From positions 1 through 64,000 of the forward strand of contig JASLAX010000021.1 of the NCBI GenBank assembly GCA_030146875.1: a stretch of DNA of 64,000 nucleotides, given 5' to 3'. How positions within the stretch are numbered: position 1 is the stretch's first letter; each line of letters opens with the position of its first letter. This document shows positions 26,751 to 36,748 of this stretch, piece by piece. The DNA comes from Longimicrobiaceae bacterium. Its GTDB lineage: Bacteria > Gemmatimonadota > Gemmatimonadetes > Longimicrobiales > Longimicrobiaceae. The notes beneath the pieces were generated by a model, which was not told the origin of the DNA, ran no database searches, and worked only from the letters and a program-made list of their open reading frames with translations. Position numbers and translations under genes: made by a program.

Positions 26751-27546
26751 GCTCACCGGGAAGGTCGCGTTCGTCACCGGCGCCGCGCACGGGCAGGGTC
26801 GCGCCACCGCCATCGCGCTCGCCAAGGCGGGCGCCTCCGTGGCCGCGTTCGACGTGGCGCGTCCGCTGGCGTACCCCGGCTACGGGATGGGGACGGGCGC
26901 GGACCTGGACTCGCTCGTCGCCGCCTGTGAGGCTGCGGGGAGCGCGTGCATCGCCTTCGCCGGCGACGTGCGCGACGACGCGGCGGTCACGGCGGCGGTG
27001 CAGGGGACGGTGGAGCGATTCGGGCGCATCGACATCCTGTTCAACAACGCGGGGATCTGCGCGTACGGGATGGCGCACGAGCTCACGGAGGAGGCGTGGG
27101 ACGCGATGATCGACATCAACCTGAAGGGGCCCTGGATGGTGGCCCGGCGGGTGATCCCGGTCATGATCGCGCAGAACTCGGGCGTGATCGTCAACAACTC
27201 CTCCGTCGCGGGGATGCGCGGGATGAATCGCCTCTCCCACTACGCCGCGTCCAAGTGGGGCCTGACCGGGCTCACCAAGTCCTGGGCGCTGGAGTTGGCG
27301 CCGCACGGCATCCGCGTGGTCTCCATCCACCCCACCGGCGTCAACACGCCGATGAACGACGGGCTCGCGGAGCTGGAGGGAAAGACGACGGAGGAGATCG
27401 CGGAGGCCTCCGCCGGCAACCTGCTCCCCGTCCCCTGGATCGAGCCCGAGGACGTGGCCGAGGCGGTGCTCTGGCTCGTCTCCGGCAAGGCGCGTTTCGT
27501 CACCGGCTCGGGGCTGGTGCTGGATGCGGGGCTGCTGACGCGGTAG
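26743..27546 (+). CDS. Short-chain dehydrogenase/reductase
   Basis: 267 aa classical SDR. The Rossmann motif TGAAHGQG (12-19), NNAG (101-104), catalytic Ser in NNSSVAG and Y167-x3-K171 are all present. The GxGQGR form of the cofactor loop and the insertion near residues 40-58 recall mycofactocin-associated SDRs, but no mycofactocin genes are seen and the resemblance is not decisive. It overlaps the AhpD-like gene by 8 nt, which suggests joint expression. Substrate unknown, probably a secondary alcohol or ketone. Confidence 0.88.
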   Translation: MGELTGKVAFVTGAAHGQGRATAIALAKAGASVAAFDVARPLAYPGYGMGTGADLDSLVAACEAAGSACIAFAGDVRDDAAVTAAVQGTVERFGRIDILFNNAGICAYGMAHELTEEAWDAMIDINLKGPWMVARRVIPVMIAQNSGVIVNNSSVAGMRGMNRLSHYAASKWGLTGLTKSWALELAPHGIRVVSIHPTGVNTPMNDGLAELEGKTTEEIAEASAGNLLPVPWIEPEDVAEAVLWLVSGKARFVTGSGLVLDAGLLTR

Positions 27547-27611
27547 ACTGCGACCACAGTCTCGCACGGCCGCCCGGAGCGCCGACGGATGCCTCGCGCG
27601 TCCGTCGGCGT

Positions 27612-27617
27612 TATGTT
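27612..27617 (+). promoter_or_regulatory. -10 box of methylmalonyl-CoA mutase gene
   Basis: TATGTT followed by G, 60 bp before the mutase start; identical to the box before accC. No good -35 at 16-18 bp. Confidence 0.4.
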
Positions 27618-27677
27618 GTCCGTCAGGGCAGGGGAGGGCGGCCGGTGCCGCCGCGGACGACCGACGAGCAAGGCGAG

Positions 27678-29363
<1,686 letters not shown>

Positions 29364-29384
29364 CGCCAGGGCGGGGAAGGACGA

Positions 29385-29417
29385 CGGAGGGGGCGTCCGG
29401 CACGGACGCCCCCTCCG
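29385..29417 (+). terminator. Hairpin after the mutase gene
   Basis: A perfect 15-bp stem (29385-29399/29403-29417) with a 3-nt loop, 22 bp after the stop. No T-tract. Confidence 0.6.
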
Positions 29418-29439
29418 CTCGCGGTGGTCCCCCGGTCCG

Positions 29440-29468
29440 TTGCCCCTCGCGAGCCGCCCGGTTAAGTT
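29440..29468 (+). promoter_or_regulatory. Promoter of the FmdB-like/argS operon
   Basis: TTGCCC (29440-29445), 17 bp, TAAGTT (29463-29468), 52 bp before the start codon. Confidence 0.55.
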
Positions 29469-29520
29469 ACGCGGGTTTGGGTCCGAACGCGTAGCGCACT
29501 CCGACTTTCGCAAGCAGCCA

Positions 29521-29840
29521 TGCCGACGTACGAGTACCGCTGCCCCGCGTGTGGGAGCGATTTCGAGAAGTTCCAGCGGATGAGCGAGGAGCCCGTGGCC
29601 GAGTGCCCGGGCTGCGGCGCCGCGTCGCAGCGCCGGATCTCCGGCGGCGCCGGCCTGCTTTTCAAGGGCGACGGCTTCTACATCACCGACTACCGCAGCG
29701 ACTCCTACAAGAAGGCCGCGTCGGCCGATGCCGGCTCGGGCGGCGAGTCCAAGCCCGCGGCGTCCGACGCCAAGCCCGCCGCGTCCGAGAGCAAGCCCGC
29801 TCCCGCCCCGGCGCCCAAGCCGACGCCGAAGGCCGAGTAG
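29521..29840 (+). CDS. FmdB-family zinc-ribbon protein
   Basis: 106 aa. The first 45 residues are the FmdB-type ribbon MPTYEYRCPACG...ECPGCGAASQRRISG with two CxxC pairs that should bind one zinc. After a short GFYITDYRSDSYKK motif common to the family, the rest is a low-complexity Ala/Lys/Pro/Ser tail. The family is widespread and of uncertain role, possibly regulatory. It lies directly against argS with no gap, so the two are co-transcribed. Confidence 0.85.
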
Positions 29841-31532
29841 ATGCCCACCGAACGGCTCCAGCGGGAGATCGCGCGCGCCCTGGGCGAGATGGGCGTGGAC
29901 TCCGGCGCGCCCGTGACCCTGGAGCGCCCCCGCAACCCGGACCACGGCGACTGGGCCACCAACGTCGCCATGACCCTGGCCCGCCCGCTGGGCCGGCCGC
30001 CGCGGCAGATCGCCGAGGAGCTGGTGCAGCGCATCGACCGCGCCGCCGCCGGCATCCGCGACGCCGAGGTCGCCGGCCCGGGGTTCATCAACTTCCGCCT
30101 GGCCACCGCCTACCTGTCCGACGGGCTGGCGGCGATCCTGCGCGCCGGTGCCCGGTACGGGCGCGGAGACGCCGGGCACGCGCGGAAGGTGAACGTGGAG
30201 TTCGTCTCCGCGAACCCCACCGGGCCGCTGCACGTGGGCCACGGCCGCCAGGCGGCGCTTGGCGACGCCGTGGCCGAGCTGCTGGCCTGGGCGGGGTGGG
30301 ACGTGCACCGCGAGTTCTACTACAACGATGCGGGAGAGCAGATCGCGCGGCTCACCCGCAGCGTCTGGTCGCGCTACCAGGAGCTGGTGGGGAACGCCGT
30401 CGAGTTCCCCGAGGACGGGTACCACGGCGAGTACATCCGCGAGATCGCCGCGGAGATCACGGCCGAGCACGGCGAGCGCTTCCGGGGCGACGAGTCGCCC
30501 GAGGCGCTGGACGCCATCCGCCTGCACGCCGTGCGCGTGCTGCGCGCGGGGCAGAACGCCGACCTGGGCGACTTCCGCGTCCGCTTCGACGAGTTCTACC
30601 TGGAGTCGTCGCTCTACTCCGACGGACGGGTGGAGGACACGACCGAGCGGCTGAAGGCCACCGGGCTGGCATACGAGAAGGACGGCGCCCTCTGGTTCCG
30701 GACCACGGAGTTCGGCGACGACAAGGACCGGGTGATGGTGAAGTCGACGGGGAACCCGACGTACTTCCTTCCCGACGTGGCCTACCACCTGACCAAGTGG
30801 GAGCGCGGCTTCCGGAGGGCCATCAACGTCCAGGGCGCCGACCACCACGGCACCACGGCGCGGGTGCGCGCCGGGCTGCGCGCGCTGGGGCTGCCCGAGG
30901 GCTACCCCGAGTACGTGCTGCACCAGATGGTGACGGTGATGCGCGCCGGCCAGGAGGTGAAGTTCTCCAAGCGCGCCGGCGGCTACGTGACGCTGCGCGA
31001 CCTGTACGAGGAGGTGGGCGTCGACGTGACGCGCTGGTTCTTCCTGATGCGCAGGGCCGAGGCGCAGCTCACCTTCGACATGGACCTGGCGCTCGACCGG
31101 TCCGACAAGAACCCGGTCTACAAGGTCCAGTACGCCCACGCGCGCATGTGCTCCATCTTCGCGAAGGCGGGGGTGGACGCGGCCGCGCTGGACCCCACCG
31201 ACGTGGACCTGTCGCTGCTCTCGCACGAATCCGAGCAGGAGCTGGCCAAGCTCCTGCTCCGCTTCCCGGAAGAGGTCGCGTCCGCGGCGGAGGAGCACAC
31301 GCCCCACGCCGTCTGCGCCTACCTGGACGAGGTGGCGGGGAGCGTCAACTCCTGGTACCACGCGGGGAACCGCGACGCCGGGCTGCGCGTGCTGGGCGTG
31401 GCCCCCGAGCTCACCGGCGCGCGCCTGGTGCTGGCCCGCGCGGTGCAGCTCGTGCTGCGGAACGGCCTGTCGGTCCTGGGCATCGACGCCCCGGAGCGTA
31501 TGGAGCGCGCGGAAGCGGAAGCCGAATCCTGA
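29841..31532 (+). CDS. argS: Arginyl-tRNA synthetase
   Basis: 563 aa class I synthetase. The N-terminal additional domain that contacts the tRNA D-loop (about 1-105) is followed by the catalytic domain with the HIGH-type motif HVGH in ANPTGPLHVGHGRQAA (about residue 125) and a KFSKRAG motif in place of KMSK (about 377). The C-terminal helical anticodon-binding domain carries the usual ArgRS signatures. Full length. The FmdB-like gene precedes it immediately, and a GC hairpin follows. Confidence 0.96.
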   Translation: MPTERLQREIARALGEMGVDSGAPVTLERPRNPDHGDWATNVAMTLARPLGRPPRQIAEELVQRIDRAAAGIRDAEVAGPGFINFRLATAYLSDGLAAILRAGARYGRGDAGHARKVNVEFVSANPTGPLHVGHGRQAALGDAVAELLAWAGWDVHREFYYNDAGEQIARLTRSVWSRYQELVGNAVEFPEDGYHGEYIREIAAEITAEHGERFRGDESPEALDAIRLHAVRVLRAGQNADLGDFRVRFDEFYLESSLYSDGRVEDTTERLKATGLAYEKDGALWFRTTEFGDDKDRVMVKSTGNPTYFLPDVAYHLTKWERGFRRAINVQGADHHGTTARVRAGLRALGLPEGYPEYVLHQMVTVMRAGQEVKFSKRAGGYVTLRDLYEEVGVDVTRWFFLMRRAEAQLTFDMDLALDRSDKNPVYKVQYAHARMCSIFAKAGVDAAALDPTDVDLSLLSHESEQELAKLLLRFPEEVASAAEEHTPHAVCAYLDEVAGSVNSWYHAGNRDAGLRVLGVAPELTGARLVLARAVQLVLRNGLSVLGIDAPERMERAEAEAES

Positions 31533-31543
31533 TCCGGCGAGGT

Positions 31544-31581
31544 GCGGAGCCCGGGGGCGCGCAGCGCCTCCGGGGCTCCGC
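31544..31581 (+). terminator. Hairpin after argS
   Basis: A long imperfect stem: 31544-31552 pairs perfectly with 31573-31581 and 31553-31560 pairs with 31564-31571 apart from one G-U. No T-tract. Confidence 0.5.
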
Positions 31582-31629
31582 GCGCGCCGGTCCCTGGACA
31601 CGACCCCTACTCGAACCCCGACCGATCCC

Positions 31630-32559
31630 TTGTCCCTTCTCGTCGTCGGCAGCGTCGCGCTCGACACGGTGGAAACCCCGTTCGGCCGTGCCGAGGACGC
31701 CCTGGGCGGCTCGGCGACCTTCTTCTCCGCCGCCGCGTCGCTCTTCCACCCGGTGCAGCTCGTGGGGGTGGTCGGCGACGACTACCCGTGCGACGCGCTC
31801 GGCTTCCTCTCCGACCGCGGCGTGGACCTGTCCGGCCTGGAGCGCGCGCCGGGAGAGAGCTTCCGGTGGTCGGGGCGCTACGCCTTCGACCTGAACTCGC
31901 GCGACACCCTGGAGACGCGCCTGGGCGTGTTCGCCGACTTCTCGCCCAAGATCCCCGACCCCTTCCGCGACGCGGAGTGGGTGTTCCTGGGGAACATCGA
32001 CCCCGAGCTGCAGCTCCGCGTCCTGGACCAGGTGCACCGCCCCAGGATGGTGGCGTGCGACACCATGAACCTGTGGATCGACATCAAGCGCGAGCGGCTG
32101 CTGGAGCTGCTCTCGCGCGTCGACCTGCTGCTGGTGAACGACGGCGAGGCGCGCCAGCTCTCGGGCGACTTCAACCTGACACGCGCGGCGCGCTGGATCC
32201 AGGCGCGTGGGCCGCGGTACCTGATCATCAAGAAGGGCGAGCACGGCGCCATCCTGTTCACCCCCACCGGCGCCTTCTTCGCCCCGGGGTACCCGCTGGA
32301 GGAGGTGTTCGACCCCACCGGCGCCGGCGACGCGTTCGCGGGCGGCTTCATGGGCCACCTGGCGCAGTGCGGCCGCCTGGAGGACGGGGACCTGCGGCGC
32401 GCGGTGATCTACGGATCGGTGATGGGCTCCTTCGCCTGCGAGCGCTTCTCGGTGGACCGCCTGAAGGACCTGACGCCCGAGGAGGTAGAGGAGCGGGTGC
32501 GCGCCTTCCGCGAGATGACCGTCTTCGAGCTCGACGTCGCGGAGAGCGCCGGTGTCTGA
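31630..32559 (+). CDS. PfkB-family carbohydrate/nucleoside kinase
   Basis: 309 aa ribokinase-fold kinase. The N-terminal LLVVGSVALDTV, the gly-rich GGSATFFSAA (about 27-36) and the catalytic DPTGAGDAFAGGF (about 227) with its base Asp are intact. Substrate cannot be fixed; adenosine, ribose or other sugars are possible. The start codon is TTG at 31630, which begins exactly at the conserved first strand; no ATG or GTG is available nearby. It overlaps purM by 8 nt, so a link to purine or nucleoside metabolism is plausible. Confidence 0.87.
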   Translation: MSLLVVGSVALDTVETPFGRAEDALGGSATFFSAAASLFHPVQLVGVVGDDYPCDALGFLSDRGVDLSGLERAPGESFRWSGRYAFDLNSRDTLETRLGVFADFSPKIPDPFRDAEWVFLGNIDPELQLRVLDQVHRPRMVACDTMNLWIDIKRERLLELLSRVDLLLVNDGEARQLSGDFNLTRAARWIQARGPRYLIIKKGEHGAILFTPTGAFFAPGYPLEEVFDPTGAGDAFAGGFMGHLAQCGRLEDGDLRRAVIYGSVMGSFACERFSVDRLKDLTPEEVEERVRAFREMTVFELDVAESAGV

Positions 32560-33586
32560 ACCGGGGCTGTCGTACCGGGACGCCGGCGTCGACATCGACG
32601 CCGCACACCGGGCCATGAAGGGCGTGGCCGCCCTCGTCCGGTCCACGGCCACGCCCGACACCCTCTCGGAGCTGGGCTCGTTCGGCGGCCTCTACCGGGT
32701 TCCCGCCGGCGTCGACCGGCCGGTCCTGGTCGCGTCGACCGACGGGGTGGGGACCAAGATCAAGGTGGCCATGCTCGCCGGCCGCCACGACACCGTGGGC
32801 CAGGACCTGGTCAACCACTGCGTCAACGACATCCTGGTGCAGGGCGCCACGCCGCTCTTCTTCCTGGACTACGTCGGCGTCGGCCGGCTGGAGCCGGGGA
32901 CGGTGGAGTCGCTGGTAGAGGGCGTGGCCCGCGGGTGCCGCGAGAACGGGTGCGCGCTGCTGGGCGGCGAGACGGCGGAGATGCCCGACCTCTACGCCCC
33001 GGGGGAGTACGACCTCGCCGGCACCATCGTCGGCATCGTCCCCGAGGACCGGGTGATCGACGGCCGCGCCATCCGCCAGGGCGACGCGCTCGTCGCCCTC
33101 GCGTCGTCGGGCCTGCACACCAACGGCTACTCGCTGGCGCGGCGGATCGTCTTCGAGCGCCTGGGCCTCTCCGTCCACGACGAGTTCCCGGGAGAGGGCG
33201 CCTCCGTGGCCGACGTCCTGCTCCGCGTCCACCGTACCTACCTGCCCGCGCTCCGGCCGCTGATTGACGCGGGGGAGGTCCACGGGCTGGCCCACGTCAC
33301 CGGCGGCGGGCTGGTGGACAACGTTCCGCGCGTGCTGCCGGAGGGGCTGGACGCCCGCTTCCGCCGCTCCTCGTGGCGGGTGCCCAACCTCTTCCGCGTG
33401 CTGCAGCGGGAGGGCGGGGTGGAGGACGCCGAGATGTTCCGCGCCTTCAACATGGGCGTGGGGATGGTCGCGGTGGTCCGCGCCGACCGGGCGGACGTCA
33501 TCGTCGCCTCCCTCCGCGCCGCAGGGGAGGAGGCGTGGGTGGCGGGCGAGGTGACGCGCGGCGGACGCCGCGTGGTCGTGGACTGA
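32552..33586 (+). CDS. purM: Phosphoribosylformylglycinamidine cyclo-ligase (AIR synthetase)
   Basis: 344 aa, full length. It closes the imidazole ring in purine synthesis using ATP. Family marks include SYRDAGVDIDAAHRAM, STDGVGTKIKVA, the QDLVNHCVNDILVQGA helix, LLGGETAEMPDLYAPG and TGGGLVDNVPRVLP. GTG start, overlapping the kinase gene by 8 nt. No other pur gene is in the window. Confidence 0.95.
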   Translation: MSEPGLSYRDAGVDIDAAHRAMKGVAALVRSTATPDTLSELGSFGGLYRVPAGVDRPVLVASTDGVGTKIKVAMLAGRHDTVGQDLVNHCVNDILVQGATPLFFLDYVGVGRLEPGTVESLVEGVARGCRENGCALLGGETAEMPDLYAPGEYDLAGTIVGIVPEDRVIDGRAIRQGDALVALASSGLHTNGYSLARRIVFERLGLSVHDEFPGEGASVADVLLRVHRTYLPALRPLIDAGEVHGLAHVTGGGLVDNVPRVLPEGLDARFRRSSWRVPNLFRVLQREGGVEDAEMFRAFNMGVGMVAVVRADRADVIVASLRAAGEEAWVAGEVTRGGRRVVVD

Positions 33587-33603
33587 ACCGGGGGGAGGCA
33601 GGG

Positions 33604-34614
33604 GTGACCAAGCGGATCGCGTTCGCGGCGCTGGCGCTGGGGCTCTCCGCCGTTCCGGCGGCGGCGCAGGAGAGGGTGGAGGAGAGCTGCCCGACCTCGG
33701 CGGCGCCGTCGGCCTGCCTGCTCGCCGTGCAGGCGGCGCGGTCCGCGCAGCCGCAGCTCGGCATCCTGGTCGCGGCGGGCAACCCCACGCCGGGAACGGC
33801 CAGCACGGGCGGGATCCGCCTGGGGCTGCTCCCGCGGGTGAGCGCCACCGCGCGCGTCAACGCGGTGCGCGTGCGCGTCCCCTCGCTGCGTCGCGAAGAC
33901 CGGCCGGAGAGCACCCACAGCGCGGTGGCGCCGGCGATCGGCGGCGACGTGTCGGTGGGCGTCTTTCCCGGGGTCTCGCTGGCGCCGACCATCGGCGGGT
34001 TCGGGGCCGTCGACCTGCTGGGCAGCGCGGCGTGGCTGCCCGGCCGCGAGGGCATCCGGAAGGCGGAGGCGGCGCTGGGGGTGGGCGCGCGCCTGGGCCT
34101 GCTCCGCGAGTCGTTCACCACCCCCGGCGTCTCCGTCTCGGTGATGTACCGCCGGCTGGGCCGCGTCACCGTCGGCGAGGCCTGCACGGGATCGGAGGTC
34201 CAGGTCACGGAGAGCGAGAGCCGCTGCGGGGACGTCGACGGCGACCGCGGCGAGGTGACGCTCGACCTGACCGACTGGAGCGTGCGGGCGGCGGCCAGCA
34301 AGCGCCTGCTGGGCCTGGGCCTCACGGCCGGCGTGGGCTACGACCGCTTCCGCAGCGAGGCGGACGTCGCGTACCGCCCCACGGGCGTCCTGGACGGATC
34401 GCGCATCTTCCGCTTCCGCGACGTGCCGCTGCGGACCTCGCGGCTCTCCGCCTTCGCGGACGCGTCGTACACGCTGCTGATCGGCACGCTCACGGCCGAG
34501 GTGGGGTGGATGCAGGGCGGCGACGCCGTCGCGGGGTTCGAGACGACCGGGAGCGACTTCGACGCCGGGCAGGGGACGGTGTTCGCCAGCCTGGCCGCGC
34601 GGCTCTCGCTCTGA
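33604..34614 (+). CDS. Secreted protein, probable outer-membrane beta-barrel
   Basis: 336 aa. A clear signal peptide (TKRIAFAALALGLSAVPAAAQE, cleavage after AAA-Q) is followed by a mature part of alternating short strands ending in an aromatic/hydrophobic C-terminus (SLAARLSL), as in outer-membrane barrels. Four Cys are present. No family recognised. GTG 33604 is preceded by GGGGGAGG. It lies between purM and ribD in the same direction with very short gaps, so it is probably in the same transcript, though no functional link is evident. Confidence 0.6.
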   Translation: MTKRIAFAALALGLSAVPAAAQERVEESCPTSAAPSACLLAVQAARSAQPQLGILVAAGNPTPGTASTGGIRLGLLPRVSATARVNAVRVRVPSLRREDRPESTHSAVAPAIGGDVSVGVFPGVSLAPTIGGFGAVDLLGSAAWLPGREGIRKAEAALGVGARLGLLRESFTTPGVSVSVMYRRLGRVTVGEACTGSEVQVTESESRCGDVDGDRGEVTLDLTDWSVRAAASKRLLGLGLTAGVGYDRFRSEADVAYRPTGVLDGSRIFRFRDVPLRTSRLSAFADASYTLLIGTLTAEVGWMQGGDAVAGFETTGSDFDAGQGTVFASLAARLSL

Positions 34615-34621
34615 CGGCGCC

Positions 34622-35722
34622 GTGACGGCGCCGGCGGAGACGGGGCAGGACCGCGAGTGGATGCGACGCGCCCTCGCCCTCGCGGAGCGGGGGTGGGGGC
34701 GCGTCGCTCCCAACCCCCTCGTGGGCTGCGTCGTGGTCCGCGACGGCACGCTCGTGGGCGAGGGGTGGCACGCGGAGTACGGCCGCCCCCACGCAGAGGT
34801 CGAAGCCCTGCGAGCGGCGGGGGAGGCCGCGCGGGGCGCCACGGCGTACGTCACGCTGGAGCCCTGCGCGCACACGGGAAAGACGCCGCCCTGCACGCAG
34901 GCGCTGCTCGCCGCCGGGGTCGCGCGGGTGGTCCACGCCGCCTCCGATCCCAACGCGCAGGCCGCGGGCGGGGGCGACGTCCTCCGCCGGGCGGGGGTGG
35001 AGGTGGTGGGGGGCGTGGAGGAGCGCGCGGCGCGCGACCTCTGCGCCCCCTTCCTGCACCTGCATTCGGACGCGGGTGCGGAGAGGCCGTGGATCGCGCT
35101 CAAGCTCGCGCTCTCGCTGGACGCCCGCGTGGCGGACCGCGACCGCCGCTCGGTGTGGATCACGGGCGAGGAGGCGCGCTCGGAGGTCCACTGCCTCCGC
35201 GCCGGCTTCGACGCGGTGGCGGTGGGGATCGGGACGGCGCTCGCGGACGACCCGCTCCTCACCGTGCGCGGCCCGGTGGAGCCCCGCGTCCCGCCCGCCC
35301 GCGTCGTCCTGGACCGCCGGCTCCGCCTCCCCGCGGACTCGCGCCTGGTCCGCTCGGCCTCCGACGTTCCGCTCGTCGTCGTCCACGCCGGAGACGCGGA
35401 CGCGGGGAGGGCGGGGAAGCTGGCGGCGGCGGGCGCGCGTCTGCTGGAGGCGGACGACCTCCCGTCGGCCCTCCGCGCCCTCCGTACCCACGGCATCGGC
35501 TCCGTCTTCTTCGAGGGCGGGGCCGCGCTGGCGTCCTCCCTCCTCGCCGCCGGCGTCGTGGACCGCCTCTACCACTTCGTCGCGCCGCTGCTGCTGGGGC
35601 CGGACGGCGTCTCGCCCTTCGCCGACGTGCCGAGCCCGCCCATCGCGGAGGCGCGCCGCTGGCGGCGGGTGGACACGCGCGCGTTCGGCGCGGACACCCT
35701 GATCACCCTCTCCCCGGAGTAG
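34622..35722 (+). CDS. ribD: Bifunctional riboflavin deaminase/reductase RibD
   Basis: 366 aa. The N-terminal deaminase domain (about 10-145) has the zinc site HAEVEAL and PCAHTGKTPPC. The C-terminal reductase domain (about 150-366) has the RibD_C strand-turn pattern, ALSLDARVADRDRRSVWITG and GSVFFEGGAALASSLL. It catalyses steps two and three of riboflavin synthesis. GTG start 8 bp after the upstream stop. ribE follows after 5 bp. Confidence 0.94.
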   Translation: MTAPAETGQDREWMRRALALAERGWGRVAPNPLVGCVVVRDGTLVGEGWHAEYGRPHAEVEALRAAGEAARGATAYVTLEPCAHTGKTPPCTQALLAAGVARVVHAASDPNAQAAGGGDVLRRAGVEVVGGVEERAARDLCAPFLHLHSDAGAERPWIALKLALSLDARVADRDRRSVWITGEEARSEVHCLRAGFDAVAVGIGTALADDPLLTVRGPVEPRVPPARVVLDRRLRLPADSRLVRSASDVPLVVVHAGDADAGRAGKLAAAGARLLEADDLPSALRALRTHGIGSVFFEGGAALASSLLAAGVVDRLYHFVAPLLLGPDGVSPFADVPSPPIAEARRWRRVDTRAFGADTLITLSPE

Positions 35723-35727
35723 CGCCC

Positions 35728-36354
35728 TTGTTCACCGGCATCGTGGAGGAGGTCGGCACGCTCACCGGCGTGCGGCCCGAGGGCAACGGCGTCGTCTTCG
35801 CCATCCAGGCGACCGGCGTGCGCGAGGGGCTGGTGCCGGGCGACAGCGTGGCCGTGGACGGCGCGTGCCTCACCGTCACTTCGCTGGAGCCGGACGGGTT
35901 CACCGTCCAGGCGGTCGCCACCACGCTGGGGCGGACGACGTTCGGCGGCTTCCGCGAGGGGCGCCGCGTGAACCTGGAGCGCGCCGCCGCCCTGGGCTCC
36001 CGCCTCGGCGGGCACCTGGTGCAGGGGCACGTGGACGGGCTGGGCCGGGTGCTGCGGATCGACGTGCAGGAGGAGCTGGTCCTGATCGACTTCACCCTGC
36101 CCGACGAGGTGGCCGGGGTGACCATCCCGCGGGGCTCCATCACCCTGAACGGCATCTCGCTGACCGTCAACGAGCTCCCCGCGACGGACGTCGGGCAGGT
36201 CTCCATCATCCCGTTCACATGGGAGCACACCAACCTCCCCGACCTCCGCGAGGGCGACGCGGTGAACCTGGAAGGCGACCTGATCGGCAAGTACGTCCGC
36301 CGCCTTCTGGAGGCGCCGGGCGGCGGAGACCTGCGGAGAGCGTGGGAGGGTTGA
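35728..36354 (+). CDS. ribE: Riboflavin synthase alpha subunit
   Basis: 208 aa with two lumazine-binding repeats, each with the family patterns: FTGIVEEVGTL and VDGACLTVTSL in repeat 1, GHVDGLG and TLNGISLTVNEL in repeat 2. It dismutates two dimethylribityllumazine molecules to riboflavin. The TTG start at 35728 encodes the usual MFTGIVEE N-terminus, and no other start fits. Translationally close to ribD. Confidence 0.94.
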   Translation: MFTGIVEEVGTLTGVRPEGNGVVFAIQATGVREGLVPGDSVAVDGACLTVTSLEPDGFTVQAVATTLGRTTFGGFREGRRVNLERAAALGSRLGGHLVQGHVDGLGRVLRIDVQEELVLIDFTLPDEVAGVTIPRGSITLNGISLTVNELPATDVGQVSIIPFTWEHTNLPDLREGDAVNLEGDLIGKYVRRLLEAPGGGDLRRAWEG

Positions 36355-36748
36355 TGCGGAAGGTGGTTGCGCGTTAAGGCGATGCGGATGGTCGGTTGAG
36401 AGGGTGTCGAGGGCGTGTTCGAGATGACCGGCGGTGGGCGGCCCTCACCCGCTCCCCAGGCTCGCTCCGCACCGCGGACCTTTCGCGTCGGTCCAGACGG
36501 CGAATTCATCCACTGGCTGGCGGCGGCGTGCCGCCGCACCGAGCGGCTCGCATCCACGTCCGCTCGCGTTCCTCCCCCAGCTGATGGAGGTTCGGCGGCA
36601 CCGCGGAAGACCCGCCGAACGGGCGTCCGTATACCCCCCGCTCCCTTGCGCGAGCGTACGCGAGGCGCATACTTCCGTCTCTCCCGACCGAATCGGCGTG
36701 GACGGGCCCCGCCGGGGCTCCGGACCCTGCGAGAATAGAGTGAGCGAG
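36355..36748 (+). other. 394-bp spacer before ribBA
   Basis: No credible gene. A hairpin with a perfect 9-bp stem (36590-36598/36612-36620) and a possible promoter TTGCGC (36646-36651) with CATACT (36668-36673, 16-bp spacer) lie in its 3' half. An ACCGGCGGT string at 36428-36436 resembles part of an FMN riboswitch, but the other conserved FMN-riboswitch blocks are not present. Confidence 0.5.

Noticed and set aside
36420..36560. Possible FMN riboswitch before ribBA (ACCGGCGGT at 36428)
   Set aside because: Only one short block matches; the other conserved blocks of the FMN aptamer are not found downstream.
36434..36748. N-terminal extension of RibBA
   Set aside because: In-frame but basic, low-complexity and without similarity to the family; start at 36749 fits.
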